From Eubacterium sp. ER2 (lineage in GTDB: Bacteria > Bacillota > Clostridia > Lachnospirales > Lachnospiraceae), in the NCBI RefSeq assembly GCF_000765215.1, contig NZ_JPJE01000005.1, forward strand, positions 124,001 to 188,000: DNA of 64,000 nt, read 5' to 3'. The notes beneath the pieces are model-generated. The model saw only the letters and a program-made list of their open reading frames with translations. It ran no database searches and had not been told where the DNA came from. Position 1 is the stretch's first letter. Each line of letters starts with the position of its first letter. A program made the translations under genes and the position numbers. Below are positions 18,014-28,504 of the stretch, piece after piece.

Positions 18014-19027
18014 ATGGCAGTAAAAGTAGCAATCAACGGATTTGGACGTATCGGACGTCTTGCTTTCAGACAGATGTTTGGAGCTGAGGGATATGAGGTA
18101 GTTGCCATCAACGACCTGACAAGCCCGAAAATGTTAGCTCACCTGTTAAAATACGATTCTTCTCAGGGCAAATACGCTCTGGCTGATAAGGTAGAGGCTA
18201 CAGAGGATTCCATCATCGTAGATGGAAAGGAAATCAAAATCTATGCAAAGGCTAACGCAGAGGAGCTTCCCTGGGGCGAGATCGGCGTAGATGTTGTCCT
18301 GGAGTGTACAGGCTTCTATACATCCAAAGAGAAAGCTTCTGCTCACATCAAAGCAGGCGCTAGAAAGGTTGTTATTTCCGCACCAGCAGGAAACGATCTG
18401 CCGACTATCGTATATAACGTTAACCATGAGACACTGAAGCCGGAGGATACAGTTATCTCTGCCGCTTCCTGTACAACAAACTGCCTTGCACCTATGGCAA
18501 AGGCTCTGAACGACTGCGCACCGATCAAATCCGGTATCATGTGCACAATCCACGCTTACACAGGCGATCAGATGACACTGGACGGACCGCAGAGAAAAGG
18601 CGATCTGAGAAGATCACGTGCCGCTGCATGCAACATCGTTCCCAACAGCACAGGAGCTGCTAAGGCTATCGGCCTTGTTATCCCTGAGCTGAACGGCAAG
18701 CTGATCGGTTCCGCACAGCGTGTTCCGACTCCGACAGGATCCACAACAATCCTGACAGCAGTTGTTGAGGGCAATGTGACAGTTGATCAGATCAACGCTG
18801 CAATGAAGGCTGCTTCCAACGAGTCCTTCGGATACAACACAGATGAGATCGTATCCAGCGATATCGTAGGAATGAGATATGGTTCTCTGTTCGATGCAAC
18901 ACAGACAATGGTTCTGCCGCTTGACAACGGAACAACAGAGGTTCAGGTTGTTTCCTGGTATGACAATGAGAACTCATACACAAGCCAGATGGTAAGAACA
19001 ATCAAATACTTCGCAGAATTAGCATAA
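18014..19027 (+). CDS. gap: Glyceraldehyde-3-phosphate dehydrogenase
   Basis: Oxidises glyceraldehyde 3-phosphate with NAD+ and phosphate to 1,3-bisphosphoglycerate. The Rossmann start [17 protein letters not shown], the catalytic [15 protein letters not shown] (Cys about 152) and [15 protein letters not shown] at the C-terminus are diagnostic. Length 337 is normal. Codon use is strikingly different from the neighbours (many GTT, GCT, ACA, AAA), as expected of a very highly expressed gene rather than a transferred one. It has its own promoter and a strong terminator, so it is monocistronic. Confidence 0.97.
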   Translation: MAVKVAINGFGRIGRLAFRQMFGAEGYEVVAINDLTSPKMLAHLLKYDSSQGKYALADKVEATEDSIIVDGKEIKIYAKANAEELPWGEIGVDVVLECTGFYTSKEKASAHIKAGARKVVISAPAGNDLPTIVYNVNHETLKPEDTVISAASCTTNCLAPMAKALNDCAPIKSGIMCTIHAYTGDQMTLDGPQRKGDLRRSRAAACNIVPNSTGAAKAIGLVIPELNGKLIGSAQRVPTPTGSTTILTAVVEGNVTVDQINAAMKAASNESFGYNTDEIVSSDIVGMRYGSLFDATQTMVLPLDNGTTEVQVVSWYDNENSYTSQMVRTIKYFAELA

Positions 19028-19041
19028 TTCAGACTCACGAA

Positions 19042-19075
19042 AGGGTCCGGTCTTCAGTGGACCGGACCCTTTTTT
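19042..19075 (+). terminator. Terminator of gap
   Basis: Stem AGGGTCCGGTC (19042-19052) and GACCGGACCCT (19060-19070) with a seven-base loop, followed by TTTTT. Perfect intrinsic terminator. Confidence 0.92.
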
Positions 19076-19157
19076 ATGAGATGCCCTGCCGGGAGGGAGA
19101 AGGCCCGCCTGGCATGAGCGTGACCAACATTTATAAGGTTCATAAGGAGGCAGTAGC

Positions 19158-20351
19158 ATGCTTAACAAAAAATCAGTAGACGATATCAATGTAAAAGGAA
19201 AAAGAGTCCTTGTGAGATGCGATTTCAACGTACCTCTCATTGACGGAAAGATCACAGATGAGAACCGTCTTGTTGCGGCTCTTCCCACCATCAAGAAGCT
19301 GATCGCTGACGGGGGGAAGGTAATCCTCTGCTCTCATCTTGGAAAGCCAAAGGGAAAACCCGTGCCGGAGCTCTCTTTAGCGCCTGTTGCGAAGCGCCTT
19401 TCCGAGCTGCTCGGACAGGAAGTGAAATTCGCCGCCGATCCTGAGGTGGTAGGACCTAACGCAAGAGCCGCTGTGGAGGCTATGAAGGACGGAGATGTGA
19501 TCCTCCTCGAGAATACGCGTTACAGAGCGGAGGAGACAAAGAACGAGGACGCCTTCTCCAAGGACCTGGCTTCCCTTTGCGACGTGTTTGTAAACGATGC
19601 CTTTGGAACAGCTCACAGAGCGCACTGCTCCAACGTGGGCGTGACAAAATATGTGGACACAGCGGTTGTTGGATATCTGATGCAGAAAGAGATCGATTTC
19701 CTCGGCAATGCGGTCAACAATCCGACAAGACCTTTCGTAGCCATCCTTGGAGGAGCAAAGGTTTCCAGCAAGATCTCCGTGATTGAGAACCTGCTTGACA
19801 AGGTGGACACATTGATCATCGGCGGTGGCATGGCCTACACATTCGCAAAATCCCAGGGAGGAAAGATCGGTACATCCCTCTGCGAGGATGATTACCTTGA
19901 CTATGCTTCCAACATGCTGAAGAAGGCCAAGGAGAAGGGCGTGAAGCTGCTTCTTCCCGTAGACAACAGGATCGGAGATGAGTTCTCCAACGATGCCAAC
20001 ATCAGGATTGTGCCCACAGGGGAGATCCCGGACGGATGGGAAGGCATGGACATCGGACCGGAGACAGAGAAGATCTTTGCTGACGCTGTGAAGGATGCAA
20101 AGACAGTTGTCTGGAACGGACCTATGGGATGCTTTGAGATGCCTAACTTTGCACACGGCACAGAGGCAGTGGCAAAGGCGCTTGCTGAGACAGATGCAGT
20201 GACCATCATCGGCGGCGGCGACTCCGCAGCGGCTGTAAACCAGCTCGGCTACGGCGACAAGATGACACACATCTCCACAGGCGGCGGCGCTTCCCTCGAG
20301 TTCCTGGAGGGCAAAGAGCTCCCAGGCGTAGCCGCTGCTAACGATAAGTAA
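19158..20351 (+). CDS. pgk: Phosphoglycerate kinase
   Basis: Transfers phosphate from 1,3-bisphosphoglycerate to ADP, the first ATP-yielding step of glycolysis. [23 protein letters not shown] and the substrate-binding HLGKPKGK are at the N-terminus; the nucleotide site includes [11 protein letters not shown] and the C-terminal [13 protein letters not shown] and [18 protein letters not shown]. Length 397 is standard. AAGGAGG precedes the ATG. It is separated from tpiA by a repeat array (20353-20538) rather than by a simple terminator. Confidence 0.97.
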   Translation: MLNKKSVDDINVKGKRVLVRCDFNVPLIDGKITDENRLVAALPTIKKLIADGGKVILCSHLGKPKGKPVPELSLAPVAKRLSELLGQEVKFAADPEVVGPNARAAVEAMKDGDVILLENTRYRAEETKNEDAFSKDLASLCDVFVNDAFGTAHRAHCSNVGVTKYVDTAVVGYLMQKEIDFLGNAVNNPTRPFVAILGGAKVSSKISVIENLLDKVDTLIIGGGMAYTFAKSQGGKIGTSLCEDDYLDYASNMLKKAKEKGVKLLLPVDNRIGDEFSNDANIRIVPTGEIPDGWEGMDIGPETEKIFADAVKDAKTVVWNGPMGCFEMPNFAHGTEAVAKALAETDAVTIIGGGDSAAAVNQLGYGDKMTHISTGGGASLEFLEGKELPGVAAANDK

Positions 20352-20352
20352 G

Positions 20353-20538
20353 CACTTAATGAGCCCAAGTCCGAAGGACGCCGGGCGAATTCTAGTGCGC
20401 ACTTAGTTCACCGCACTTAGCGAGGACAAGCCCCGCAGGGGCGAAGTCCGAGCTTAGTAAGGTGAACATCCCACCCCCCTTAATGAGCCCAAGTCCGGAG
20501 GACGCCGGGCGAATTCTAGTGCGCACTTAGTAAGGTGA
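20353..20538 (+). repeat. Three-unit structured repeat array between pgk and tpiA
   Basis: Three related units of about 55-60 bases: A 20353-20407, B 20413-20467, C 20479-20538. A and C differ by a single base over about 50 bases. Each unit begins CTTAATGA or CTTAGCGA, has a nested double hairpin in the centre, and ends in CTTAGT. In A and C the nesting is GCCC-AA-GTCC-loop-GGAC-GCC-GGGC. In B it is GGAC-AA-GCCCC-GCA-GGGGC-GAA-GTCC: the same architecture with the stem sequences exchanged. Unit B is also flanked by an inverted repeat GTTCACC (20406-20412) / GGTGAAC (20461-20467). No coding sequence or CRISPR character. Confidence 0.85.
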
Positions 20539-20587
20539 CCACCCCACTAAAAATTTAAAAGAAATAAAGAAAAGAGTGAAAATAACA

Positions 20588-21337
20588 ATGGCAAGAAGAA
20601 AAATTATTGCAGGTAACTGGAAAATGAACAAGACTCCCAGCGAGGCTGTTGCTCTGGTAGAGGAGCTGAAGCCACTGGTAGCCACAGAGGACGCGGACGT
20701 TGTCTTCTGCGTGCCGGCTATCGACATTATTCCTGTTGTAGAGGCTTGCAAGGGAACAAACATCCAGGTTGGCGCTGAGAACATGTACTTTGAAGAGAGC
20801 GGAGCCTACACAGGCGAGATCTCCCCGGCCATGCTCACAGACGCAGGCGTGAAATACGTTGTTCTCGGACATTCCGAGAGAAGAGATTACTTCGGCGAGA
20901 CAAACGAAGATGTAAACAAGAAGGTGCTGAAGGCATTTGAGCACGGCATCACACCGATCATGTGCTGCGGCGAGACTCTGGAGCAGAGAGAGCAGGGCGT
21001 GACTATGGACTTCATCCGCCAGCAGGTAAAGGTTGGCTTCCAGAACGTGACAGCTGACCAGGCAAAGACAGCAGTCATCGCCTACGAGCCTATCTGGGCG
21101 ATCGGAACAGGCAAGACAGCCACAACAGAGCAGGCAGAGGAAGTGTGTGCAGGCATCCGGGCATGTATCGCTGAGATCTACGACGAGGCCACAGCAGAGG
21201 CCATCCGTATCCAGTACGGCGGATCTGTCAACGCCGGCAACGCGGCTGAGCTGTTTGCCCAGGCTGACATCGACGGCGGACTTGTGGGCGGCGCTTCTCT
21301 GAAAGCTGACTTCGGCAAGATCGTAAACTACAAATAA
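20588..21337 (+). CDS. tpiA: Triosephosphate isomerase
   Basis: Interconverts dihydroxyacetone phosphate and glyceraldehyde 3-phosphate. [12 protein letters not shown] (Asn, Lys) is at the start, [14 protein letters not shown] holds the catalytic His, [14 protein letters not shown] the catalytic Glu, and [10 protein letters not shown] the phosphate-binding loop. 249 residues is normal. ATG 20588 is chosen over a GTG at 20576 because it gives the usual N-terminus. The ribosome binding site is weak (AAAGAG), unusual for so highly expressed a gene; the repeat array upstream may affect its translation or mRNA ends. Confidence 0.97.
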   Translation: MARRKIIAGNWKMNKTPSEAVALVEELKPLVATEDADVVFCVPAIDIIPVVEACKGTNIQVGAENMYFEESGAYTGEISPAMLTDAGVKYVVLGHSERRDYFGETNEDVNKKVLKAFEHGITPIMCCGETLEQREQGVTMDFIRQQVKVGFQNVTADQAKTAVIAYEPIWAIGTGKTATTEQAEEVCAGIRACIAEIYDEATAEAIRIQYGGSVNAGNAAELFAQADIDGGLVGGASLKADFGKIVNYK

Positions 21338-21350
21338 AACATGAGGTTGA

Positions 21351-21390
21351 CCCGCAGGGGACTTGAAATACCAGGCCCTGCGGGATTTTG
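21351..21390 (+). terminator. Terminator of tpiA
   Basis: CCCGCAGGG (21351-21359) pairs with CCCTGCGGG (21376-21384), followed by ATTTTGG. The T tract is short, so some read-through into the esterase gene is possible. Confidence 0.65.
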
Positions 21391-21453
21391 GTTCTATACA
21401 TGCAAAAGAAAGCAGCCCCTGGGCAGCTTTCGGAAGAGCTAAGGAGGCTGGAT

Positions 21454-22287
21454 ATGATACTGGAAACTGTAAAACTGAAGGAGGAGGGTTCCCTTCCGGA
21501 CGCCCATGTGGTGTTCTACATCCTGGATACGCCGGGAGAAAAGCTCTTCATACAGAAAAGGCCTCTTGTGATCCTCTGTCCAGGCGGGGGATATGAGAGG
21601 ACCAGCTTCCGGGAGGGGGAGCCCATTGCCATGTATTTCCTGGGAAAGGGATACCATGTGGCGATCCTGCGGTACTCCACGGCCCCGGCTGTGTTCCCGG
21701 CAGCGCTTCTGGAGCTTGGAAGGACCATGTCTCTGATCCATGAAAACGCGGAAAACTGGAAGGTGGACGAGAAGCAGATCTTTGTCCAGGGCTGCTCGGC
21801 GGGAGGGCATCTGGCCGGCTGTCTGGGCGTCATTTGGCAGGAGTCCTTTCTGGCGGAGCAGCTCCACGTAAAGGCGGAGCTCTTAAGACCTGCCGGTCTT
21901 CTTCTCTGTTACCCCGTCATCTCTTCAAAAGAGGGGGTGGCCCACCAGGGGAGCTTCCGGGCTCTTCTTGGGGAAGCCTGTGAGGAGAAGAAGGACAGCC
22001 TTTCCCTGGAGGAGAGGGTGACAGAGCATATGCCGCCCTGTTTCCTGTGGCACACCTTTGCGGACGCCACCGTGCCGGTGGAGAATTCTCTTCTGATGGC
22101 CGGGGCCCTTCACCGCTTCGGGGTGAGAACGGAGCTCCACATTTTCCAGGAGGGGATACACGGGCTGGGAGCGGCGGACGAGCTCTCCAGAAGGCCTGAC
22201 GGCAGCGGAGTCCAGGAGGAGTGCCAGTGCTGGACGGAGCTGGCATACCGCTGGATGGAAGGCATCCGGCGTCAGGATCAGAAATGA
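21454..22287 (+). CDS. Alpha/beta hydrolase (esterase, acetyl-xylan-esterase-like)
   Basis: A 277-residue serine hydrolase. The oxyanion region is LVILCPGGGYERTSFREGEPIAMYF, the nucleophile elbow is QGCSAGGHLAG, the acid is in HTFADATVPVENSLLMAGAL and the histidine in FQEGIHGLGAAD. This pattern is that of small intracellular esterases which remove acetyl or similar groups from sugars. ATG 21454 is preferred because AAGGAGG (21441-21447) is 6 bases upstream; earlier in-frame starts at 21388 and 21400 fall within the terminator region of tpiA. It lies between tpiA and gpmI, although no glycolytic role is known. Confidence 0.8.
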   Translation: MILETVKLKEEGSLPDAHVVFYILDTPGEKLFIQKRPLVILCPGGGYERTSFREGEPIAMYFLGKGYHVAILRYSTAPAVFPAALLELGRTMSLIHENAENWKVDEKQIFVQGCSAGGHLAGCLGVIWQESFLAEQLHVKAELLRPAGLLLCYPVISSKEGVAHQGSFRALLGEACEEKKDSLSLEERVTEHMPPCFLWHTFADATVPVENSLLMAGALHRFGVRTELHIFQEGIHGLGAADELSRRPDGSGVQEECQCWTELAYRWMEGIRRQDQK

Positions 22288-22322
22288 TAAACTAAAACAA
22301 GAGGAAAGTAGGGAGATTGAAA

Positions 22323-23861
22323 ATGAGTAAGAGACCAACAGTGCTTATGATTTTAGACGGCTATGGCCTGAGAGATAAAGTGGAAGGAAACGCGGTGGCA
22401 GAGGGAAAGACTCCTGTCATGGACAAGCTGATGGCTGAGTGCCCCTTTGTGAAGGGAAATGCCAGCGGTATGGCCGTCGGACTTCCCGAGGGACAGATGG
22501 GAAACTCTGAGGTAGGGCATCTGAATATGGGAGCCGGCCGCATCGTTTACCAGGATCTGACAAAGATCACAAAGGCCATCCAGGACGGCGATTTCTTTGA
22601 GAACAAGGCGCTTCTTTGCGCCTGCGAGAATGTGAAGAAAAATGGCTCCGCGCTCCACCTGATGGGCCTTGTGTCCGACGGAGGCGTGCACAGCCACAAC
22701 ACTCACATCTACGGACTTCTGGAGCTGGCAAAGCGTCAGGGCATTGAGAAGGTGTACGTACACTGCTTCCTGGACGGCCGTGACACGCCGCCGGAGTCCG
22801 GAAAGGGCTACGTGGAGGAGCTGGAGGCAAAGATGAAGGAGATCGGCGTCGGAGAGGTAGCCACTGTCATGGGACGCTACTATGCCATGGACAGGGACAA
22901 CCGCTGGGATCGTGTGGAGAAGGCATACAGAGCCCTCGTATACGGTGAGGGCGAGCAGGCCGTATCCGGGCCCGAGGGCATCCAGACATCCTATGACAAG
23001 GAGACCACAGACGAGTTCGTTCTGCCCACTGTCATCGTGAAGAATGGAGCTCCCACAGCCACAGTAAAGGATGGCGACTCCATTATCTTCTTCAACTTCC
23101 GCCCGGACCGCGCAAGGGAGATCACAAGGACCTTCTGCGATGACGAGTTCACAGGCTTTGACAGAGGAGAGCGCGTAAAGACCACATTCGTGTGCTTCAC
23201 CGACTATGATGTGACGATCCAGAACAAGCTGGTGGCCTTTGTGAAGGAGGAGATCACCAACACCTTTGGAGAGTTCCTGGCTGCCAACGGACTGAAGCAG
23301 GCCCGCATCGCCGAGACAGAGAAGTACGCTCACGTGACCTTCTTCTTTAACGGCGGCGTGGAGGAGCCAAACGAGGGCGAGGACCGCATCCTTGTGAAAT
23401 CCCCGAAGGTGGCTACCTATGACCTGAAGCCGGAGATGAGCGCCTACGAGGTGTGCGACAAGCTGGTGGAGGCCATCAAGTCCGGCAAATACGATGTCAT
23501 CATCATCAACTTTGCCAACCTGGATATGGTGGGCCACACAGGTGTTGAGGCGGCTGCCATCAAGGCCATCGAGGCTGTGGACGAGTGCGTGGGCAGGGCC
23601 GTGGATGCCATCAAAGAGGTGGATGGCCAGATGTTCATCTGCGCGGATCACGGAAACGCGGAGCAGCTCATCGACGAGGAGACAGGAGAGCCCTTCACAG
23701 CTCACACTACCAATCCGGTTCCTTTCATCCTTGTCAACGCAGATCCCTCCTACAAGCTGAGAGAGGGCGGCTGCCTGGCAGATATCGCTCCCACACTGAT
23801 CGAGCTGATGGGAATGGAACAGCCAAAAGAGATGACAGGAAAGTCTCTGATCGTAAAATAG
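22323..23861 (+). CDS. gpmI: 2,3-bisphosphoglycerate-independent phosphoglycerate mutase
   Basis: Converts 3- to 2-phosphoglycerate with two Mn ions. [10 protein letters not shown] (metal Asp), [16 protein letters not shown] (the phosphorylated Ser), [25 protein letters not shown] and [10 protein letters not shown] are all present and mark the alkaline-phosphatase-type enzyme. 512 residues from ATG 22323, which has GGGAG before it. A bidirectional terminator follows at 23893-23930, separating it from the convergent activase gene. Confidence 0.97.
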   Translation: MSKRPTVLMILDGYGLRDKVEGNAVAEGKTPVMDKLMAECPFVKGNASGMAVGLPEGQMGNSEVGHLNMGAGRIVYQDLTKITKAIQDGDFFENKALLCACENVKKNGSALHLMGLVSDGGVHSHNTHIYGLLELAKRQGIEKVYVHCFLDGRDTPPESGKGYVEELEAKMKEIGVGEVATVMGRYYAMDRDNRWDRVEKAYRALVYGEGEQAVSGPEGIQTSYDKETTDEFVLPTVIVKNGAPTATVKDGDSIIFFNFRPDRAREITRTFCDDEFTGFDRGERVKTTFVCFTDYDVTIQNKLVAFVKEEITNTFGEFLAANGLKQARIAETEKYAHVTFFFNGGVEEPNEGEDRILVKSPKVATYDLKPEMSAYEVCDKLVEAIKSGKYDVIIINFANLDMVGHTGVEAAAIKAIEAVDECVGRAVDAIKEVDGQMFICADHGNAEQLIDEETGEPFTAHTTNPVPFILVNADPSYKLREGGCLADIAPTLIELMGMEQPKEMTGKSLIVK

Positions 23862-23892
23862 AGAACAGCATGACAACAATAAAGAAAGTGAA

Positions 23893-23930
23893 AATCCCCG
23901 GCAGAAAGCTCTGCCGGGGATTTTATTATT
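23893..23930. terminator. Bidirectional terminator between gpmI and the activase gene
   Basis: AATCCCCGGCAGA (23893-23905) pairs with TCTGCCGGGGATT around a four-base loop, with T-rich sequence to the right and A-rich to the left. It serves both convergent genes. Confidence 0.88.
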
Positions 23931-23957
23931 TATCTGTATTTTTTGTATTTCTACTTT

Positions 23958-26900
23958 TTATCCAGCGATTTCTTCCTCTTCTCCCTCTGCCTTCTCCAGA
24001 TTTTTGTTGGCAGTGGAGAGCATCAGCTTGATGCGGTTCAGCTGGTTGACTTCGCTGGCACCCGGGTCGTAGTCGATGGCCACGATGTTCGCCAGAGGAT
24101 ATCTGCGGCGCAGCTCCTTGATGACGCCCTTCCCAACTACGTGGTTGGGAAGGCAGGCAAATGGCTGCGTGCAGACGATGTTGGTGGCGCCGCTGTGGAT
24201 CAGCTCCAGCATCTCGCCGGTCAGGAACCAGCCCTCGCCGGTCTGGTTGCCGAGCGACACGATCTCCGAAGCCATCCGGCCCAGGTCGTGAATGTCAGCC
24301 GGCGGATCGAAGTGCTTGCTCTCCTTAAAGGCCTTGCTGGCCGGAGAGCGGAACCACTCCAGAGCCTTGATGCCCAGGTTTGCCACAATGGCCTTTGACT
24401 TGGCAAAGCCCAGCTTCTCCACCTTGAAGTTCTGGTTGTAGAAGCAGTAGAGGAGGAAATCAAGGAGATCCGGCACAACGGCCTCCGCTCCCTCGCTCTC
24501 CAGCAGATCTACCAGATGGTTGTTGGCTGCCGGCAGGAACTTGACGAGGATCTCGCCTACCACGCCGACGCGGGGCTTCTTCACATCCAGCAGCTCGATG
24601 TTGTTGTCGAAATCCTGGATAATATCCCGGCAGAGCTTCTTGAATTTCCGCCTGGAAGGATAGCCCTGGGATACAAAGTCGGAGCACACCTTCACCCATT
24701 TCCGGTGCATGGCCTCCACGGAGCCCGGTACAGCCTCGTAGGGCCGCAGCCGGTACACGCACTTCATGAAGATATCGCCGAACACGGCGGCGTAAATGCC
24801 CCGCAGCGCCAGCATGGGCGTGATCTTAAAGCCCGGGTTGCCCTCCAGACCGCTTAAGTTGATGGAGATCACGGGGATGTGCTCATAGCCCGCTTTCTTC
24901 AGGGCCCGGCGGATGAAGCCGATGTAGTTGGAGGCCCGGCAGCCGCCGCCGGTCTGGCTGATGATAACGGCGATCTTGTCCGTATCGTATTTGCCGGACA
25001 GGATGGCCTCCATGATCTGTCCCACTACCATCAGAGAGGGATAGCAGGCGTCGTTATTAACATACTTGAGTCCCACGTCCACGGCCTGCTTGTTGTCGTT
25101 TGGCAGCACCTCCACGTGGTAGCCGGAGGCGTTGAATGCGGGCTCCAGCAGCTCGAAGTGGATAGGAGACATCTGGGGACAGAGGATGGTGTAGTCCTTT
25201 CGCATCTCCTTTGTAAAGGGCACCTTTGTGATGGCGGAGGAGTGGATCTCCCTCTTCTGGTTTCTCTGCTCCCGCACGCGGATGGCCGCCAGGAGAGAGC
25301 GGATACGGATCCTTGCGGCTCCCAGGTTGTTGACCTCGTCGATCTTCAGGGATGTGTAGATCTTGTCAGATCCGGTCAGGATATCAGCCACCTGGTCTGT
25401 GGTGACCGCGTCCAGACCGCAGCCGAAAGAATTGAGCTGGATGAGATCCAGGTTATCCTTTGTCTTCACAAAGTTTGCCGCCGCGTAGAGGCGGGAGTGG
25501 TACATCCACTGATCCATGACATTTAAGGGGCGCTCCACCTGGTGCAGGTGGGAGACAGAGTCCTCTGTCAGGACCGCGATGTTGTAGGAATTGATAAGCT
25601 CCGGTATGCCGTGGTTGACCTCCGGGTCAATGTGGTAGGGGCGACCGGCCAGGACAATGCCCCGGTTTCCTGTCTTGTCCAGGAAAGCCACTGTCTCCTC
25701 GCCCTTTTTGCGCATGTCGTTCCGGCACTCCTCCAGCTCGATCCAGGCCTTGTGGACCGCCTCCTTGATCTCCGATGACGTGATGGAGAACTTTTCGCCC
25801 AGCTCCTCGATGAGGCGGGAGGACAGTGTCTCCTCGCTTGCGAAGGAGAGGAAGGGGTGGATAAAGTCCACCTCCCCGTTCACGATGGGATCCATGTTGT
25901 TCTTGATGTTCTCCGGGTAGGAGGTGACGATGGGGCAGTTGTAGTGGTTGTTGGCCTCTTCAAACTCGTTCCGCTCGTAGGGGACGGAGGGGTAGAAGAT
26001 GTGCTGTACGCCCTGGTTTATCAGCCACTGCACGTGGCCGTGGGCCAGCTTGGCCGGATAGCACTCGGACTCGCTGGGGATGGACTCAATTCCAAGCTCG
26101 TAGATCTTCCTTGTGGAGGCCGGTGAGAGCACCACCCGGAAGCCAAGAGCTGTGAAAAATGTGAACCAGAAGGGATAGTTGTCGTACATGTTCAGCACCC
26201 TGGGGATACCGATGACGCCCCTCTTTGCGTCCTCCTCGGCGAGAGGGATGTACCCGAAATAGCGCTGGCTCTTGTACTCGAACAGGTTGGGAAGATTGTT
26301 CTTTGTCTTCTCCTTTCCCAGACCCTTCTCGCAGCGGTTGCCTGTGACAAATTTTCTGCCGCCGCTGAAGTGGTTGATCGTCAGACGGCAGTTGTTTGTA
26401 CAGCCCTTGCACTTGGTCATGGTAGTGCGGTACTCCAGGCTCTCGATGTCCTCGATGGAGAGCATGGTAGTGCCCTCGCAGTCCACATACCGTTCCCTTG
26501 CGATCAGGGCAGCGCCGAAGGCGCCCATGATGCCGGCGATGTCGGGGCGGATGGCCTCGCAGTTCGCGATCTTCTCAAAGCTGCGGAGCACGGCGTTGTT
26601 GTAGAAGGTTCCTCCCTGCACCACAATGTGCTTTCCAAGCTCAGAGGCATCGGACACCTTGATCACCTTGAAAAGAGCGTTCTTTATGACAGAGTAGGCC
26701 AGGCCGGCGGAGATGTCGGAGACCTCCGCGCCCTCCTTTTGGGCCTGCTTGACCTTGGAGTTCATGAACACAGTACAGCGGGTTCCCAGATCGATGGGGT
26801 TGTGGGCAAAGAGAGCCTCCTGGGCAAAATCCTCCACTGTGTAGTTGAGGGATTTCGCAAAGGTCTCGATGAAGGAACCGCAGCCTGAGGAGCAGGCCTC

Positions 26901-28232
26901 GTTGAGCTGCACGCTGTCCACGGTCTGGTTCTTGATCTTGATGCATTTCATATCCTGGCCGCCGATGTCCAGGATGCAGTCCACATCCGGCTCAAAGAAG
27001 GAGGCGGCGTAGTAGTGGGCCACTGTCTCCACTTCCCCCTCGTCCAGCATGAGGGCCGCCTTGATGAGGGCCTCCCCGTAGCCGGTGGAGCAGGAGTGGA
27101 CGATCTCTACACCCTCCGGAAGCTGGCTGTAGATGTCCTTGATGGCGGAGATGGTGGTCCCTAAGGGATCTCCCTCGTTGTTGTGGTAGAAGGAGTAGAG
27201 GAGCGTGCCGTCCTCCCCCACAAGGGCCGCCTTTGTGGTGGTGGATCCCGCGTCAATGCCCAGGAAGGCCTTTCCTCTGTAGGTGGCCAGATCCTTTACG
27301 GGAACCTGATGCTTGGCGTGGCGGGAGATGAATTCATTGTACTCCGCCTCGGAGGCAAAGAGAGGCTCCATTCTCTCCACCTCGAACTCCATCTGGATCC
27401 TTCTGGCCAGACGCTCCTGCAGCTCCCGGATGGGTACCACGGGCTCCTTTTCGGAGTTCAGGGCAGAGCCGATGGCGGCAAAAAGGTGGGAGTGGTTGGG
27501 AGCGATGGTGTGCTCATCGTCCAGGTTCAGGGTGCGCACAAAGGCTGCCCGGAGCTGGTCCAGGAAATGTAAGGGGCCGCCCAGGAAAGCCACGTGTCCC
27601 CGGATGGGCTTTCCGCAGGCCAGCCCACTGATGGTCTGGTTGACCACAGCCTGGAAGATGGAGGCGGCCAGATCCTCCTTGGAGGCGCCGTCGTTGATCA
27701 GAGGCTGGATGTCAGACTTGGCAAACACACCGCAGCGGGCTGCGATAGAGTAGAGGGCCTTGTAGTTTTTCGCGTACTCATTGAGGCCGGAGGCATCTGT
27801 CTGAAGAAGAGAGGCCATCTGGTCGATGAAGGAGCCTGTACCGCCGGCGCAGACGCCGTTCATGCGCTGCTCGATGCTGCCTCCCTCGAAATAGATGATC
27901 TTGGCGTCCTCGCCGCCCAGCTCGATGGCCACGTCCGTCTGAGGCGCGTAGTCCTGCAGGGCTGTGGACACAGCTACCACTTCCTGGACAAAGGGGACGC
28001 CCAGGTGCTTGGCCAGGGTCAGTCCGCCGGAGCCTGTGATGACGGGGGATACGCGGATAGAGCCAAGTTTATAGATGGCTCTCCCGAGAAGGTCGGAGAG
28101 AGTCTCCTGGATGTTGGCATAGTGTCTCTCATAGTCGGAGAAAACGACATCGTTCTGATCGTCCAGAACAGCGATCTTCACGGTAGTGGAGCCGATGTCG
28201 ATTCCCAAAGTAAATAATTCCTGTTGACTCAT
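23958..28232 (-). CDS. Double 2-hydroxyacyl-CoA dehydratase activase-like fusion protein
   Basis: A 1424-residue protein of the BadF/HgdC activase superfamily. ASKHA ATPase domain 1 spans about residues 1-270 ([11 protein letters not shown]; cluster cysteines in [11 protein letters not shown] and [12 protein letters not shown]). ASKHA domain 2 spans about 319-590 ([13 protein letters not shown]; cysteines in [11 protein letters not shown] and [11 protein letters not shown]). A cysteine motif CKGCTNNC follows near residue 607. The C-terminal half resembles the dehydratase-type domain ([29 protein letters not shown] near 722, ACYPSLM near 1060, GGGCRASNY near 1094). In known systems an activase dimer passes electrons by ATP hydrolysis to a dehydratase. 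Here both activase halves and a cluster-binding partner domain are in one chain. The substrate is unknown and no dehydratase subunits are nearby. Confidence 0.88.
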   Translation of the reverse strand: MSQQELFTLGIDIGSTTVKIAVLDDQNDVVFSDYERHYANIQETLSDLLGRAIYKLGSIRVSPVITGSGGLTLAKHLGVPFVQEVVAVSTALQDYAPQTDVAIELGGEDAKIIYFEGGSIEQRMNGVCAGGTGSFIDQMASLLQTDASGLNEYAKNYKALYSIAARCGVFAKSDIQPLINDGASKEDLAASIFQAVVNQTISGLACGKPIRGHVAFLGGPLHFLDQLRAAFVRTLNLDDEHTIAPNHSHLFAAIGSALNSEKEPVVPIRELQERLARRIQMEFEVERMEPLFASEAEYNEFISRHAKHQVPVKDLATYRGKAFLGIDAGSTTTKAALVGEDGTLLYSFYHNNEGDPLGTTISAIKDIYSQLPEGVEIVHSCSTGYGEALIKAALMLDEGEVETVAHYYAASFFEPDVDCILDIGGQDMKCIKIKNQTVDSVQLNEACSSGCGSFIETFAKSLNYTVEDFAQEALFAHNPIDLGTRCTVFMNSKVKQAQKEGAEVSDISAGLAYSVIKNALFKVIKVSDASELGKHIVVQGGTFYNNAVLRSFEKIANCEAIRPDIAGIMGAFGAALIARERYVDCEGTTMLSIEDIESLEYRTTMTKCKGCTNNCRLTINHFSGGRKFVTGNRCEKGLGKEKTKNNLPNLFEYKSQRYFGYIPLAEEDAKRGVIGIPRVLNMYDNYPFWFTFFTALGFRVVLSPASTRKIYELGIESIPSESECYPAKLAHGHVQWLINQGVQHIFYPSVPYERNEFEEANNHYNCPIVTSYPENIKNNMDPIVNGEVDFIHPFLSFASEETLSSRLIEELGEKFSITSSEIKEAVHKAWIELEECRNDMRKKGEETVAFLDKTGNRGIVLAGRPYHIDPEVNHGIPELINSYNIAVLTEDSVSHLHQVERPLNVMDQWMYHSRLYAAANFVKTKDNLDLIQLNSFGCGLDAVTTDQVADILTGSDKIYTSLKIDEVNNLGAARIRIRSLLAAIRVREQRNQKREIHSSAITKVPFTKEMRKDYTILCPQMSPIHFELLEPAFNASGYHVEVLPNDNKQAVDVGLKYVNNDACYPSLMVVGQIMEAILSGKYDTDKIAVIISQTGGGCRASNYIGFIRRALKKAGYEHIPVISINLSGLEGNPGFKITPMLALRGIYAAVFGDIFMKCVYRLRPYEAVPGSVEAMHRKWVKVCSDFVSQGYPSRRKFKKLCRDIIQDFDNNIELLDVKKPRVGVVGEILVKFLPAANNHLVDLLESEGAEAVVPDLLDFLLYCFYNQNFKVEKLGFAKSKAIVANLGIKALEWFRSPASKAFKESKHFDPPADIHDLGRMASEIVSLGNQTGEGWFLTGEMLELIHSGATNIVCTQPFACLPNHVVGKGVIKELRRRYPLANIVAIDYDPGASEVNQLNRIKLMLSTANKNLEKAEGEEEEIAG

Positions 28233-28423
28233 ATTATGTACTCCTTAATCTTCAATTTGAAAATCTATGGGGAGAAGGCCTCCCGCTTGGAAATATGTGG
28301 GTTCTTTCCTATTAAAAAGTAAAACGGCTTTTCAGCCTGTAACATTATACGACAAAATAGTCTAAAAGACAATTAACAAATGTTATAGAAATATTAAAAT
28401 ACCGTAAAACTTAGGTGGTATAA

Positions 28424-28452
28424 TTGACAAAAGCATAGTGAAACGGTAGAAT
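28424..28452 (+). promoter_or_regulatory. Promoter of the rhomboid-like gene
   Basis: TTGACA (28424-28429), 17-base spacer, TAGAAT (28447-28452), about 50 bases before the start codon. The preceding 170 bases of AT-rich intergenic sequence should also hold the activase promoter on the other strand. Confidence 0.7.
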
Positions 28453-28504
28453 GAACTACAGTATTTACTTTTTTTTACAATGACAGGAGGCAGGTATTTT
28501 TTCT

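Noticed and set aside
20353-20538. Repeats between pgk and tpiA as a CRISPR array
   Set aside because: Only three units, unequal spacers, internal nested stems and flanks running into the repeats; no cas genes nearby.
24500-28232. The activase as two or more separate genes
   Set aside because: The frame is uninterrupted for 1424 codons with recognisable domains in order, and there is no internal ribosome binding site at the domain borders that I can see.
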